Shown here one piece after another: positions 1 to 12,242 of a stretch of DNA of 64,000 bases. Source of the DNA: Ancistrus triradiatus (lineage: Eukaryota; Chordata; Actinopteri; Siluriformes; Loricariidae). The stretch spans positions 107,178 through 171,177 of the forward strand of contig JAJAGP010001656.1 in NCBI GenBank assembly GCA_025084515.1, given 5' to 3'. Positions within the stretch are counted from its first letter, which is position 1. Each line of letters starts with the position of its first letter. A model generated the notes under the pieces. It saw only the letters and a list, made by a program, of their open reading frames with translations, made no database searches and was not told where the DNA came from. A program made the position numbers and the translations under genes.

Positions 1-15
1 TGCCTCATGATACAT

Positions 16-1828
16 ACAATGGGACAAAAAAGTATTTAGTCAGCCACTGATTGTGCAAGTTCTCCTACTTAGAAAGATGAGAGAGGTCTGTAATTTTCAT
101 CATAGGTACACTTCAACTATGAGAGAACCCATGAGAAAAAAAATCCAGGAAATCACATTGTAGGATTTTTAAAGAATGTAATTGTAAATTATGGTGGAAA
201 ATAAGTATTTGGTCAATAACAAAAGTTCAACTCGGTACTTTGTAACATAGCCTTTGTTGGACAGAGGTCAAACGTTTCCTGTAAGTCTTCACCAGGTTGG
301 CACACACTGTAGCTGGTATATTGGCCCATTCCTCTATGCAGATGTTTTGGGGCTGTCGCTGGGTAACACAGACTTTCAACTCCCTCCACAAATTTTCTAT
401 GAGATTGAGGTCTGGAGACTGGCTAGGCCACTCAGACATTGAAATGCTTTTACGGAGCCACTCCTTCGTTGCCCGAGCGGTGTGTTTGGGATCATTGTCA
501 TGCTGGAAGACCCAGCCACGTTCCATCTTCAATGCTGTCACGATACATGGCCCCGTTCATTCTTTCCTTAACACGGATCAGTCATCCTGTCCCCTTTGCA
601 GAAAAACAGCCCCAAAGCATGATGTTTCCACCCCCATGCTTCACAGTAGATATGGTGTTCTTGGGATGCAACTCAGCATTCTTCTTCCTCCAAACACGAT
701 GAGTTGAGTTTACCATAGCCCTTTTACGTTATCCCCGGTCACTACGAACTCTCTTAATTTTCCTGCACCTTCTCCCTCTCTTTTCGTGCTACCTCCTCAG
801 TGCTTCACCGTTCTTCTTCTCTTCATCCTCCCTACCCGCCATCGCCCCTCCCGCTTGTTCCTTCGTCCCCTCGCCCTCCCCCCGCCCTTCTCTTCCACCT
901 ACTCCCCCGCCCCCCCAATCTTCTCATCGCCCCTATTCCTTTCACTACCACTCCCCCCTCTACCTCCCCGCATATCCCCTTCCCCTTCCCATACCCCCCC
1001 TACTCCTCCTCCTTCCCTTTCTCTCCCCGAGGCGGTATTGTGTGGGGATCATTGTCATGTGGAAGAAACAGCCACGTTCCAATCTTCACATGCCTGTCAC
1101 GATCCATGGCCCCGTTATTCTTCCTTAACACGGATCAGTCATCCTGTCCCCTTTGCAGAAAAACAGCCCCAAAGCATGATGTTTCCACCCCCATGCTTCA
1201 CAGTAGATATGGTGTTCTTGGGATGCAACTCAGCATTCTTCTTCCTCCAAACACGATGAGTTGAGTTTTTACCAAAAGATCTATTTTGGTTTCATCTGAC
1301 CACATGATATTCTCAAAATCCTCTTCTGGATCATCCATATGCTCTCTGGCAAACTTCAGACAAGCCTGGACATGTACTGGCTTAAGCAGGGGGGCACGCC
1401 TGGCACTGCAGGATCTGAGTCCCTCTCGGCGTAGTGTGTACTGATGGTAGCCTTTGTTACTTTGTTCCCAGCTCTCTGCAGGTCATTCATCAGGTCCCTC
1501 CATGTAGTTCTGGGATTTTTGCTCAGCGTTCTCATGATCATTTTGACCCCACGAGATGAGATCTTGCATGGGGCCCCAGATCGAGGGAGATTATCAATGG
1601 TCTTGTATGTCTTACAATTGCTCCAATAGTTGATGTATTCACACCAATCTGCTTTCCTATTGTAGATTCACTCTTTCCAGCCTGGTGTGATTTCCTGGAT
1701 TTTTGTTCTCATTTTGTCTCTCATAGTTGAAGTGTACCTATAATGAAAATTACAGACCTCTCTCATCTTTCTAAGTAGGAGAACTTGCACAATCAGTGGC
1801 TGACTAAATACTTTCTTGCCCCACTGTA
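16..1828 (-). mobile_element. Tc1-like transposon, family I, copy 1 (degenerate)
   Basis: Long inverted repeats flank the element: the left end (CAATGGGACAAAAAAGTATT, from 18) matches the reverse complement of the right end (up to 1826), with TA on both sides (16-17, 1827-1828). The transposase reads from the minus strand. The piece at 227-541 shows the DDE catalytic landmarks HDNDPKHTA and a PDLNLIENLW-type block with its glutamate kept. Further pieces lie around 1356-1541. Frameshifts and an internal duplication (separate entry) make it inactive. Its left flank and the sequence after 1828 both look like one AT-rich repeat, so it probably landed inside that repeat. Confidence 0.9.
460..1268. 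repeat. Direct duplication with pyrimidine-rich filler inside Tc1 copy 1
   Basis: The stretch from about 575 to 710 recurs almost exactly at about 1131-1268, including the shared variant GTAGATATGG. A poorer match extends further left (460-570 against 1030-1130). Between the two lies about 300 bases of C/T-rich sequence (about 720-1030) with no counterpart in the other family I copies. Open frames here are simply a result of the low-complexity composition. This may be a misassembly or low-quality read segment rather than biology. Confidence 0.75.
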
Positions 1829-2185
1829 GGACACGATACGATAATATCATGATACATTGTGATACGAAACATATTGCGATATATTGCAATATTCCACATA
1901 GTTCATCGAAAATATAAAAACATCTGAAATACAAGTTACGGTGTATAATCTTAATACACCACATCACATTCAGCAGAGAAACTGAGTCAAAACACTGTAC
2001 TGCGACATCTACAGCAGCGGAGATCGTAGTTTTCAGCCCATTTAAAAAGTGCTTTTTCTTCCTTCAAAAAAATCGATATTTTGATCTGAAAATCAAATCT
2101 TCATTGATCTGAAGATCTGTGTATATGACGATTATTACTATCGTGATATATTGCTGTATCGATTTTTAGCACAGCCCTAATTATT
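1829..2185. repeat. AT-rich dispersed repeat (non-autonomous DNA element type)
   Basis: The sequence is rich in CGATA/ATCG-type words (ACACGATACGATAATATC ... TATCGATTTTTAGCACAGCC). It ends in the TTAGCACAGCCCTAA motif typical of the ends of high-copy fish MITE-like repeats. The interior encodes nothing. The Tc1 copy ending at 1828 seems to have inserted near its left end, since ATGATACATA precedes that Tc1 at the window edge. Confidence 0.55.
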
Positions 2186-4640
2186 CATTATTAACATATC
2201 TGAAATAATTGTCAAAACAGGCTATAACTAATTACTCCAGTGTGGGATAAAAGGCTTTTCCAATTGATCAAATATCAAAAATCTCCCTGTGCTGTGCTTA
2301 TTGTTGACTATAAATACATTGAGCTGCATGCAGGGGCCATTTATAATTTTCATCTCCAAGTTATCACTTTTTAGCTTTGTGACGTGTCATTTGACATAAA
2401 CTCTCACCTAGTCATGAATGCCTATACTTTAGAAAAAATCACTGGCTTTTCTCTGCTGCTCCCACCGCCCCCATGGGAATTGTCTTCACTCCCCATCAGG
2501 CTGAGTTTGGAGAAAAAGATGAATTTCTCGATATAGAGTTAGTGATAACATTAATGTGACCATGTGGGTAGCAGAAAACTATAGGTTCAGTGCTTCAGTG
2601 CTTCAGTGCTTCAGTCTGATCCCCTGATCAGGGCTAAAGATATTCTTCCATAGACAAGTTTTCTATCAACTCACCAGCAATTAATTTTTCCTTAATCATG
2701 CAATGAGTTCAAAATAGTTTAATAGCTTGGAACAACTGACTTTACAGAGGGTCCATTAAGTTTTTTTCAAAGTGTTATAGAGCCTGCTTTCGGTTGCCTG
2801 GCCATGCAATGACATTTATGGAACCAGAAATGACTACAGGCACTAATAAAACCGCAGTGTTATGAGAGTGAGCCTAAGCACACATGCTTCCGCAAGCAAG
2901 CATGGACGCCTAAAAACATACAGAGACATAAAATGGCTTTTTGCCATACAATAGATCAAAAGCAGTGCATATTTTAAGTGTCTGCAAAGCTTCTCTGCAT
3001 TCCAAAGAGGACGTGAAATGTGTCTACTTAGGAAAGCATACACAGCATTTTTTATTCACAATAAAAGATACTAGTTGAGCTTGGATGGGATTCTCGCCAG
3101 GGTCAGATAAAGGTGATCACTCTCTGCTACTTAATGGGCCAAGATCAGGACAGCTCCCTGCTGCAACACACAATAAATCCCACTGGGCAGCCATATGCTA
3201 AATTTGCACAACTCCTCTGTGGTCCAGGAGGCCCACAAGGTCTTCTGCACCTTCTGCAGCAACGAGTCAACCTTATTAGTCAAGGCAATGCTGGAGGGGG
3301 AAAAAAAGTGCAAAACGCATAATTTGTGGGGACAGCTTGAAATCTTATGGCAGTAACAAGAGGAATCTATCTCAAATGTGGATCAGCAGTGAAGTGCATG
3401 ACAATATCAGCACACCTCATTAGAGCATGTCTCACAGACAAGGTGGCTGCTTTGATGCTCAGTTTCAGCAAGATGCAATTAGAATAAAAGGGAAATGGGC
3501 ATTCTACAAGAGGTTGGTGAGAAAAATGAGCGATGCTTAAGCTAAACTTCAAGCATGATACTCTCAGTACAGCCCAGCCATGTAAGACAGTGAGAGCCCC
3601 AAGGTCTGTCTCACTTAGTGTTAGACATACAAGCCTAGAGAACAGCAAAAGATGATTTAATAGCCGCTCCTGGCATTCACATTCCAACAATCATTTCAGA
3701 TTTGATGCAGTAAATCTAAATGAAAGTAGATTTCTATTTTCCATAGGCTCTCCTTCTTTCTCTATAGACTGAGTATATAACAGCGTACAACAAACACACT
3801 CTGCGTCGGAGCCTGATGCTTAAGCAGAAGCAGACTCTTTTCTGGCAGCTAGTGACACATGCACTGCTTCCAATTCGATGATCAAACAAGTGTGATGTTG
3901 GAAAGGAATGAAATAGACTCAAACACGAGGGGAATTGGAGGTTCAAAGAACCCCTGGTGCTTTAAGAAATAGGTTTGTTTATCACTGATCATTCTGACAC
4001 TGTGAATAAAGCAAGCCCATGACATTAATCAATGCATGAATTAATATCAGTATTTTTTCCCCTAGGAAAATGAATAAATCACCTCATGTTGTGCTAGATC
4101 TGATAACCTTGAAAATAATTAGATAGCACTGAGAGGCATTTGAAAGTTCAATATAGAATAGAATTTATTTGAAAAACATTTTAACAATAGAGATTGTGTT
4201 TAATCAGCTTTGCCTTCCTTAAGCCAATAATGTGCCATAGATGACAACTAAAATATCCTCACAACACACCTTGAACTTCAGGATGGATTTCCCTTGGTTG
4301 AGGTGTAGTGGGTGAAGATGATAATGAGAGATACAATTGCAGCACCCATTCGCCTCCCCTCCCTCAGACATGGCCAATCAGCCCTGCATCTGAGGATCTA
4401 CCTGGCCAGAAGGCACCAGGGGACTAGAATCTGGGTAGCCAGAGTGGTGAGCTAACATCTTAGATTGTTGTGTCAGCCAAGCACTTTTTTACTGTTTGAA
4501 TTTGAATTATTTAGTCATAATGTTCTTTCTTGTTAGAGATTTTAGTTTTACTAATATGTTCTACATTAAAAGTCCTTTTAAAAGAATTTCACAGACAGTG
4601 ACAAAGGAGCATACTGTAGCATTGGCAGGCCCATCTGTGT
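2186..4640. other. No recognisable gene or repeat
   Basis: This is AT-rich intergenic sequence. Open frames here are short (about 110 codons or fewer), lack family motifs, and overlap on both strands. The word GCTTCAGT recurs three times at about 2588-2615. I see no splice-supported exon and no RNA gene. Confidence 0.5.
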
Positions 4641-4647
4641 TTGTGTC

Positions 4648-6590
4648 CAGTGTTGGGGTAGTTACTCAAAAAGGTAATCGATTACTTATTACTGACTACA
4701 ACTAAAATGTAATCTCATTACTTTACTTATTACATACTGGCAAATGTAATCTCATTACTTTACTTTTAAGTTACATTCTAAAACACACATACAGTGGGGC
4801 CAAAAGTATTTAGTCAGCCACTGATTGTGCAAGTTCTCCTACTTGGAAAAAGGAGAGAGGTCTGTAATTTTCATCATAAGTACACTTCAACTATGAGAGA
4901 CAAAATGAAAAAAAAAATCCAGGAAATCACATTGTAGGATTTTTAACGAATTTAATTGTAAATTATGGTGGAAAATAAGTATTTGGTCAATAAATTTGGT
5001 TCAACTCAATACTTTGTAACATAACCTTTGTTGGCAATGACACAGGTCAAACGTTTCCTGTAAGTTCACCAGGTTGGCACACACTGTAGCTGGTATTTTG
5101 GCCCATTCCTCCATGCAGATCTCCTCTAGAGCAGTGATGTTTGGGGGCAACACGGACTTTCAACTCCCTCCACAAATGTTCTATGGGGTTGAGGTCTGGG
5201 AATGCTAGGCCCACTCCAGGACCTTTGAAAGCTTTTTACGGAGCCACTCTTCATTGCCGAGGGTGTGGTTTGGGGACAGTGTATGGCTGGAAGCTCCAGC
5301 CATGTTCCATCTTCAATGCTCCACTTAGGAAGGAAGTTTTGGCTTTACAATCTCCAATACATGGCCCCGTTCATTCTTCCTTTAACACGGATCAGTCGTC
5401 CTGTCCCCTCTGCAGAAAAACAGCCCCAAAGCATGATGTTTCCACCCCCATGCTTCACAGTAGGTATGGTGTTCTTGGGATGCGACTCAGCATCCTTTTT
5501 CCTCCAGTTGAGTTTTTACCAAAAAGTTCTATTTTGGTTTCATCTGACCACATCCTCTTCTGGATCATCTATAAGCTCTCTGGCAAACTTGAGTTTGGAG
5601 TCTGACTGTTTGAGGCTGTGCACAGGTGTCTTTTACACAGATAACGAGGTCAAACAGGTGCCATTAATACAGGTAACGAGTGGAGGACAGAAGAACTTCT
5701 TAAAGAGGAAGTTACAGGTCTGTGAGAGCCAGAAATCTTGCTTTTTTTGAGTATTGAGTTGGACCAAATTTATTGACCAAATACTTATTTACCACCATGA
5801 TTTACAATTAAATATTTAAAAAATCCTACAAAGTGATTTCCCGGATTTTTTTCTCATTGTGTCTCTCATAGTTGAAGTGTACCTGTGATGAAAATTACAG
5901 ACCTCTCTCATCTTTTTAAGTAGGAGAACTCGCACAATCAGTGGGTGACTAAATACTTTTTGGCCCCACTGTATATACTGGAAACAAATCAGAAAAGTAA
6001 AAAAAAGTTGCATCGTTTATTTATAAATAAATGTAGCAGTAGCAGCAACATTAAACATGTATAGTAAGTAAGTAAAGTTCACTATACTTGATGTTAGACT
6101 TGATTTTGGGAAACCCCGCGGTTGTGGTTCGAGTCCCTGTAACAAGGGCTGTTTGGTTCTGGGGCTTTAGTGGAAGACCTATAGTCACGTTGACCTAACA
6201 CACCATAACAGATAACTTGACTGCTATCTGGCATTCTGTTTAATACCACATGCACTGTCTGTTTAGTATTTGTAGAAAAACACTACAACGTTCAGTATAA
6301 GTCTAGCACATGCTTGGAGGACTATGTGATGTTTTCACATTTAATCTTTATTATCAAATATAATGTAAAATTATGGAAATGATAAGGCCGAGTATACTTA
6401 CACAGAATAAGTTGCGTTTGCACACATACTAATCCTAAGTCAAAACAGTGCTAAACTTGACTGAATGAAAGGAAGAACCGTTTGGGAGCCGAAAGAGTTG
6501 ACTCGCTAAAAAGAGCCAGAATCGCTCCTCAATCATTACCTCATTACAGAAAAAAGTAATGACATTACTGTAACGTGCTCCACGAGTTCA
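4648..6590. repeat. Possible hAT-type non-autonomous remnant hosting a Tc1 copy
   Basis: The stretch begins with CAGTGTTGGGGTAGTTACT, like the ends of common vertebrate hAT repeats, then has repeated AATGTAATCTCATTACTTTACTT words. A related stretch (AAGTAATGACATTACTGTAACG, about 6540-6580) closes the region. I could not find a clear matching terminal inverted repeat, so the boundaries are uncertain. A short tRNA-like B-box (GGTTCGAGTCC, about 6127-6137) inside suggests that a SINE fragment is also present. Confidence 0.35.
4790..5973 (-). mobile_element. Tc1-like transposon, family I, copy 2 (internally deleted)
   Basis: CAGTGGGGCCAAAAGTATTT starts at 4792 and its inverted counterpart ends at 5971, flanked by TA on both sides. 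At about 1.18 kb it is shorter than copy 1. Most of the N-terminal half of the transposase is missing: the sequence jumps from the CTCTCTGGCAAACTT block to the GAGTTTGGAGTCTGACTG leader block near 5590. The remaining transposase pieces (5140-5510, minus) have frameshifts, so it can only have moved with help from another copy. Confidence 0.88.
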
Positions 6591-9500
6591 GTTTGTGCCT
6601 CATTTATTAATCTTTAATGCATGATCAATTACATTCAATTCAGTCTTTTATAGTTACATATGTTTCTGCGTAGTCATTTATGTGATGTTAACATTGGTGA
6701 TGTTAAGAACCAGAACAGCTGGAAAAGGGCAGGCAGGGGCATGTGACTTCAAAATTCAGTAAATACTGAAGGTGACAGATTCATGAGCAGCACATAAACT
6801 CCACAACAAGAGCAACTCAACACTATGAGAAATGCATGAGCCAAATGAGAACTGTGGATACATGGCAGTGGCAAAAACTGTGTGAAATATTATCGTAAGT
6901 GGGTGTTTTTTTAGCAAGCAGGAGGACTGGTCGTGGATTTAGCTTGTGTTGCAAAAAATAACATGGGCTTGGCGGTACAAATCCATGCTTCGATGAAACG
7001 GATGAAATCAATGAAGCTGCCTGCAACTCGAGTCCCCAGGCTGTGGACACAGGAGGGGATTGCTTTGAGACAAATGCCCATCGCTGAGGGGGACCCATGT
7101 AGCTCCTTGGTCACCAAGTTTGGTTGGCTGGGGTGGAACAATTACAGTCCATACTGTGGACACCTCTCTCACTTTTGCTTGGGGATTCCATGGGAGTTGT
7201 CTAACTGCATGGACTTGAGTGACTCACAAATTGGAGGTACAGCCAGGTGTCCTTTGCCAGTAGTGATTATTGAAGCAAATACACATACCATACAAAGCCT
7301 AAACATATTTAGTAGTTGAACAGGCAGTCAGTTCATCTCTGGCTACCCCAAGGGTGTTTTCAAAGGTCCAGTCCATGATACTCTATTTGCTCACTGGTTG
7401 GGCAGTCCTCAGCCTTTTGCTCTCAAAGAGACATGGCCCATGCTAGGGTCCTCCCACTCCTTCTGATATAATCAGAGGGCAGTAGATCAAAAGGGAGCAT
7501 TGTAGCAGCAAAAAGCCCCTGCACTTCCCCAGGTCCCCACCATACCTCTCTGAGGTAGCAGGCTGGTCAGAGTGGAAGGTGGTTCAGGAGGGGGTGTGGC
7601 AGCAGCACCTGTTATCTGGATCGCCTCTGTCTTGGCCTCTAAGAGATGCTTCAACTGTTGCACAATTTCTTCCTGCAGCTGTTTATGCTTTCTTCATGTG
7701 GCCCTGAGATTTGGTAGGGCCACTTTAGAAGGGTTTTTCTCCTTTTACTGTACAAACCTTTCACAAGCCAGATGATTCACAAAGAATGATTCCCAAAACC
7801 TCAACATTTCTGCAGTTGGACAACAAACTTAGGAACCATTCAGGTCAACAGCACTGACTAATATAGCACTGAGATTTTGAAAAGTAAATAGTAAGAAAAA
7901 AATTGATATGTCATTTACATGTTGCTGCCATTACTGATAATGTCATTACAAATAATAACCATACTTCTATATACTTAATTGTCGATACCACCCAAATGAA
8001 CAAAACAAGCAATGCATCTCTATGTGAGAGCCTTCACTCGTAATGCAACAGAAATTGATAGATTGCCTGTCTCCACCTCTGGGCCACTTCCTAGCTTCTG
8101 TCAGTAAGAATACCTCATGTCATCCATCTCAGCCTCTGAGGAATGCGCAGCGTGCCAGAGCGTTGTTTTGGTGAGGTCTTAAATTGAGTTGTTGATGAGG
8201 TTCCAGGCTGAGTTGAGAGACAGAGGAGGCTGGAGCTCGGCTATCTGCCCGTGCCAAGGATGGAGGCGTTTGTCTCTGCCAGTGTGCCGGCAACACATCA
8301 AGGACACTGTTATTTGTTAGTGGGGGAGCTAGGCTCCGCTGGAGATTCAGGTAGGTTGAAATGATGCTGGGTGACAGTACGCCCAGGTAGCTAATACTGC
8401 TGACTTCTGCTGAGCTCAGCAGTCAAGAAGAAAACTTTCAGCACTTGTGCTGTCAAGCAGTGGTATTGCTGAGAATTAAAGTACAATACTACTCTTTCAG
8501 CTTCCATCAGGCAGAAATTGTGGGTCCTGTCACAACACCCATCACTTGTCTGCACCATTCGAACTCATTATGTCTGGTCTTCCTGCTAAATCCCATAATA
8601 AATTGCAATGCATCCAAAAGTGTGCTGACTTATTCTGAAACAAGATATCTACACACATAGTTTGTGTTTCCCCAGAGACAATGGTTTCCTATACCAATTA
8701 GCAAAGACATTATGACTACTCACAGATCAATATAATCACTGTATGAAGAACTTGGCAAGAATCTTTAATTATGCTAAAGTTATACTAATTAAGGCATCCA
8801 TACTGTGTAAATGGCACAGATAGTAGTCATAAAAAGCAAACCCTCTTTCTCTCGCTCTTGTTTTTTGTTTCAAATCTAGAAGGGAAAACAGTAACATTCA
8901 GTCTATGTATTAGGTTCAGACATTTGCTGACAATGGCTACAAGACTAAATAATTGACAACACATTACATGAAAACTGGCCTCAGTTGTCCTAATAGTTTA
9001 AGTGAGGAAAAAGTGAAGTTAACATCTGCCAACAATTTCTACAAGACTACTGACAGCACAGTATACAAAAATTGGTTTCTCGCATATTGAAATATTAAAC
9101 GTGCTAATGCATCTGTCTCTCCAAGACACCCGACTACCCCACCCAATACTTTATGACATATCACACTTGGCGCATGATGTCCATCCCAAGCCAAAACAAT
9201 CCTGGAGAACATGCATGAATGCAAGAAACCAATTTTTTTTATCATAAGTCATGAGCGGATTTACATACTACATGGGTTACACCAAACAAATTTCACTCTA
9301 GCTGACTGCAGATGCATTTGACTCTTAAGCATAAATGCATGTGGTTCAAATCTGATTAAGATACAATACAGATACAAGACACATAAAATTGTAAATGATT
9401 ATGAAGTGATCTTCAAGCTTGTAGATCAAATGATAAAATGTCAGGGGCCCTAAGATAATGTGCTACAGCTTGAAGGTACTTTGACTAAAACCCAAAATCA

Positions 9501-10755
9501 ATAGAAGTGAAGAGTTTCTCTGAAATGGGTCGCTAATGCACTAGCAGCTTGCTTCCAGTGGAAACAGGCTGAAAGACCAGGAGGCCAGGAATGAATTTGT
9601 TTCATTGATATACTACATGGCCAGAACTTCATGGACAACCAAATTTTACATCCAAAAACATGGTATACAGACTTTCTCATCTTCACTCTTCTGAGAAGGT
9701 ATTCCACTAGATTTTGAAACAGGTCAGGCTCTAATGTTGGACATTCAGCCCTGGCTCACACTTTTAATTCATTGCATCTCAGAGTTGTCTTATGAAGTTA
9801 CGGTCAGGGCTATGTTCATGCCTGCCAAATTCATTATCAAACCTGTCAACCCACGCAGGGCAGCAGGCTGATGGACTGAGTTTTTAGATTGAGTTGTTGG
9901 GGAGGTCTGAACCTAAGGAACAGCCATATTGAGAGTAACTGAGATGTGCAGTACAATCCCTTTCTACCTCCATCATTTGTTTTTGGAGATTCAATGCATG
10001 TACGCTTTAAACTATGAACCTGTTAGCGGTGAGAGTCAATGAATTATCACAGATTTTGAATAGAATGGGCTTCCACAAACTTTTAGCCATGTGAATCCAC
10101 TATTCTTTTGGGCACCATGTATCTATGATAATAGCAGTTATCATTATTTATGTTTCACATAATTTTAAACACATATTTATTAAATAAAACTTCTCCCTTT
10201 CAATACCATTGTAAATGCAAAGCAGCTGAGGGAGATCATTTCATCTCTTAAGAAAAAGATGTAATACATCAGAACATGCCTAGGGTGTTTGCATTGTTAT
10301 CCCTGCCCTACACTGCCTTTAGTTAACTTGATTTGTCTTGACTGTGCCCACTTACCTGCTTACATTCTTGCCAGACATTATACGGCTAGATTTTTATCCA
10401 GTTGCCTTCAATTACCTATTTTGTACACAAAGTTGTTTTGATTGTTTGAGGCACACAGTGTGGTATGCACATGTCTCAGCAATTAAAAAGCATCCTCATT
10501 AGAAACATGCGGAGGATAAAAATTGAGACTGGTCAGGGAATATGATGTCTGTTCTCCCTTGTAACTGGAAAACCCATACGTGGCCATTGTAGACCTCCAA
10601 ATAACTAACAGACGATTTGCAATAAGGAGTGTGTTTTCTTTTTAGTACCACATGTTTCTTATTACACCATATCATCATGTTAAGCAGTCTGCAGACCTAA
10701 AGGGATCCAATGTTAAAAATAAGCAGACTACTTATTTCATTTATTCATTCACTTT
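5974..10755. other. Long stretch without a recognisable gene
   Basis: After the hAT-like remnant ends near 6590 there is no repeat or gene I can name. The longest open frame is 128 codons at 6933-7319 (plus). The opposite strand is also open over 6911-7141, and neither product matches a family I know. On the minus strand near 7600-7740, QLQEEIVQQLKHLLEAKTEA could be a short coiled-coil exon, but splice sites and a partner exon are not evident. An imperfect TA-rich microsatellite background is present. A conserved distant element cannot be excluded. Confidence 0.4.
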
Positions 10756-10757
10756 CT

Positions 10758-10871
10758 TATCTGCTTAATCCTGAACAGGGACGTGGGAGAGCCTAGCCGG
10801 CAACACAGGGTGCAAGGCAGGAACAACTCTAGACAGGGCACCAATCCATCGTAGGGCACAACTCACACACT

Positions 10872-10922
<51 letters not shown>

Positions 10923-11055
10923 AATCACACTGGTACACTTTAGAGAGACCAGATAACCTAACATGCCTTTGAAATATAGGAGAAAACCTACATGGGGAGA
11001 ACATACAAACTCCACACCATTGTATTCTGGGCTGAGAATGAAACTGGGGATCTCT
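10758..11055 (-). repeat. SINE-type fish repeat with CA microsatellite
   Basis: GACAGGGCACCAATCCATCGTAGGGCAC is the reverse complement of the repeat near 42,420. It is followed by the CA run and then by AACATACAAACTCCACACC, a phrase that recurs at 27.8 and 32.5 kb. This composite is a high-copy fish interspersed repeat in minus orientation. No coding capacity. Confidence 0.6.
10875..10920. repeat. (AC)n microsatellite
   Basis: About 23 uninterrupted AC units lie within the interspersed repeat. It is a likely polymorphic marker. Confidence 0.95.
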
Positions 11056-11523
11056 GGAGCTGTGAGGAGACTACTTACTCCAATGAGATCGCATGTTAAT
11101 TAAGGATAAGCAAATAGAAACTACATAACACTGATCTATAACCACTTACCACTTTATTAGGTGCACCTGTTCAGCTGCTCGTTAATGCAAATATCTAATC
11201 AACAAATCACATGGCAGCAGCTCAATGCATTTAGGCATGCAGACATGATCAAAACAACCTGCTGAAGTTCAAACCGAGAATCAGAATGTGGAAGAAAGGT
11301 GATTTAAGTGGCTTTGAATGTGGCATGGTGGTTGGTGCTGGTGTGTGTAAGTATTTCATAAAATTACAGAGAACAGTCAGAAAAAGAGAAAATATCCAGA
11401 GAACAGAAAAAAATGCCTTGTTGCTGCCAGAGGTCAGAGGAGAATAGCCAGCTGGAAAGCTGATCAAAAAGTAACAGTAACTCAAATGACCACTCACTAC
11501 AACCGAGGTATGCTGCAGAGAAT

Positions 11524-11655
11524 CTTCTTTGCCAAGATGTCTCTATTGGGTCCTTCAGCAAGAACCTTAACCCGCAATTGCTTGGATTGTTAGGTTGTGT
11601 CAGTTGGAAGTCGCTCTGGATAAGGGTGTTATAAATGTGACTATAAATGTAAATA
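11524..11655 (+). mobile_element. 5'-truncated tRNA-derived SINE inside the Tc1
   Basis: It has the body motif CTTAACCCGCAATTGCTTGG and the tail GTCGCTCTGGATAAGG, ending in TATAAATGTAAAT. The same motifs occur in the full-length SINE at 45.85-46.06 kb. The tRNA-like head is absent, as expected from incomplete reverse transcription. It splits the transposase region of the surrounding element. Confidence 0.8.
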
Positions 11656-12054
11656 TGGCCTAGTGCAGCAGAAGACCACACCAGTGCCACTCCTGTCATC
11701 TAGGAACAGGCAACTGAGGCTATAAATCACACGGGCTCACCAAAACTGGACAAAATTAGGAAAAATGTTGGTTGGTCTGATGACTCCATTTCTGCTTCTG
11801 GTAGGGTTAGAATTTGCCATAAACAACAGGAAAGCATGGACCCAACCTGCCTTGTATCAACAGGTCGGCTTGTGGTGGTGGTGTGATGGTGTGGGGGATT
11901 GACACACTTTGGACCCCTTAACACCAGCTGAGCTTCGTGTGAATGCCACAGGATACCTGAGTATTCTTGCTGAAAATAATCTTCTATGCGCCATGCCACA
12001 AAGCTCAAATCATTTCATAATGTTTTGTTGAACATGAAAATGAGATCACTATTC

Positions 12055-12242
12055 CAGTTTTTCTCAATCCTGGTCACCCCACCACTCTGCACAGTTTAGC
12101 GCTTCTCCTGTTTAAACACACCCACTTTAACTCAATAACGGGTTGTTAATGAGCTGAGTAATTGGATCAGGTGTGTTGGGAGCAGGAAGACACTAAAACA
12201 TGCAGAGAGGTGGGGCGCCAGGACCAGGACTGAGAGCCACTG
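12055..12242. mobile_element. hAT-like MITE (188 bp) nested in the Tc1
   Basis: The ends are inverted repeats: CAGTTTTTCTCAATCCTGGT against the reverse complement of the right end, CAGTGGCTCTCAGTCCTGGT. The 8 bases on each side (CACTATTC and CTGTATTC) match at six positions, consistent with the 8-bp duplication made by hAT transposases. The interior is non-coding. The host transposase sequence continues on the other side (TCAAACGGCCTCC). Confidence 0.75.

Noticed and set aside
786..1264. Two long overlapping plus-strand frames (154-157 codons), proline-rich
   Set aside because: They arise from C/T-rich low-complexity filler and the antisense of transposase sequence, with no family features.
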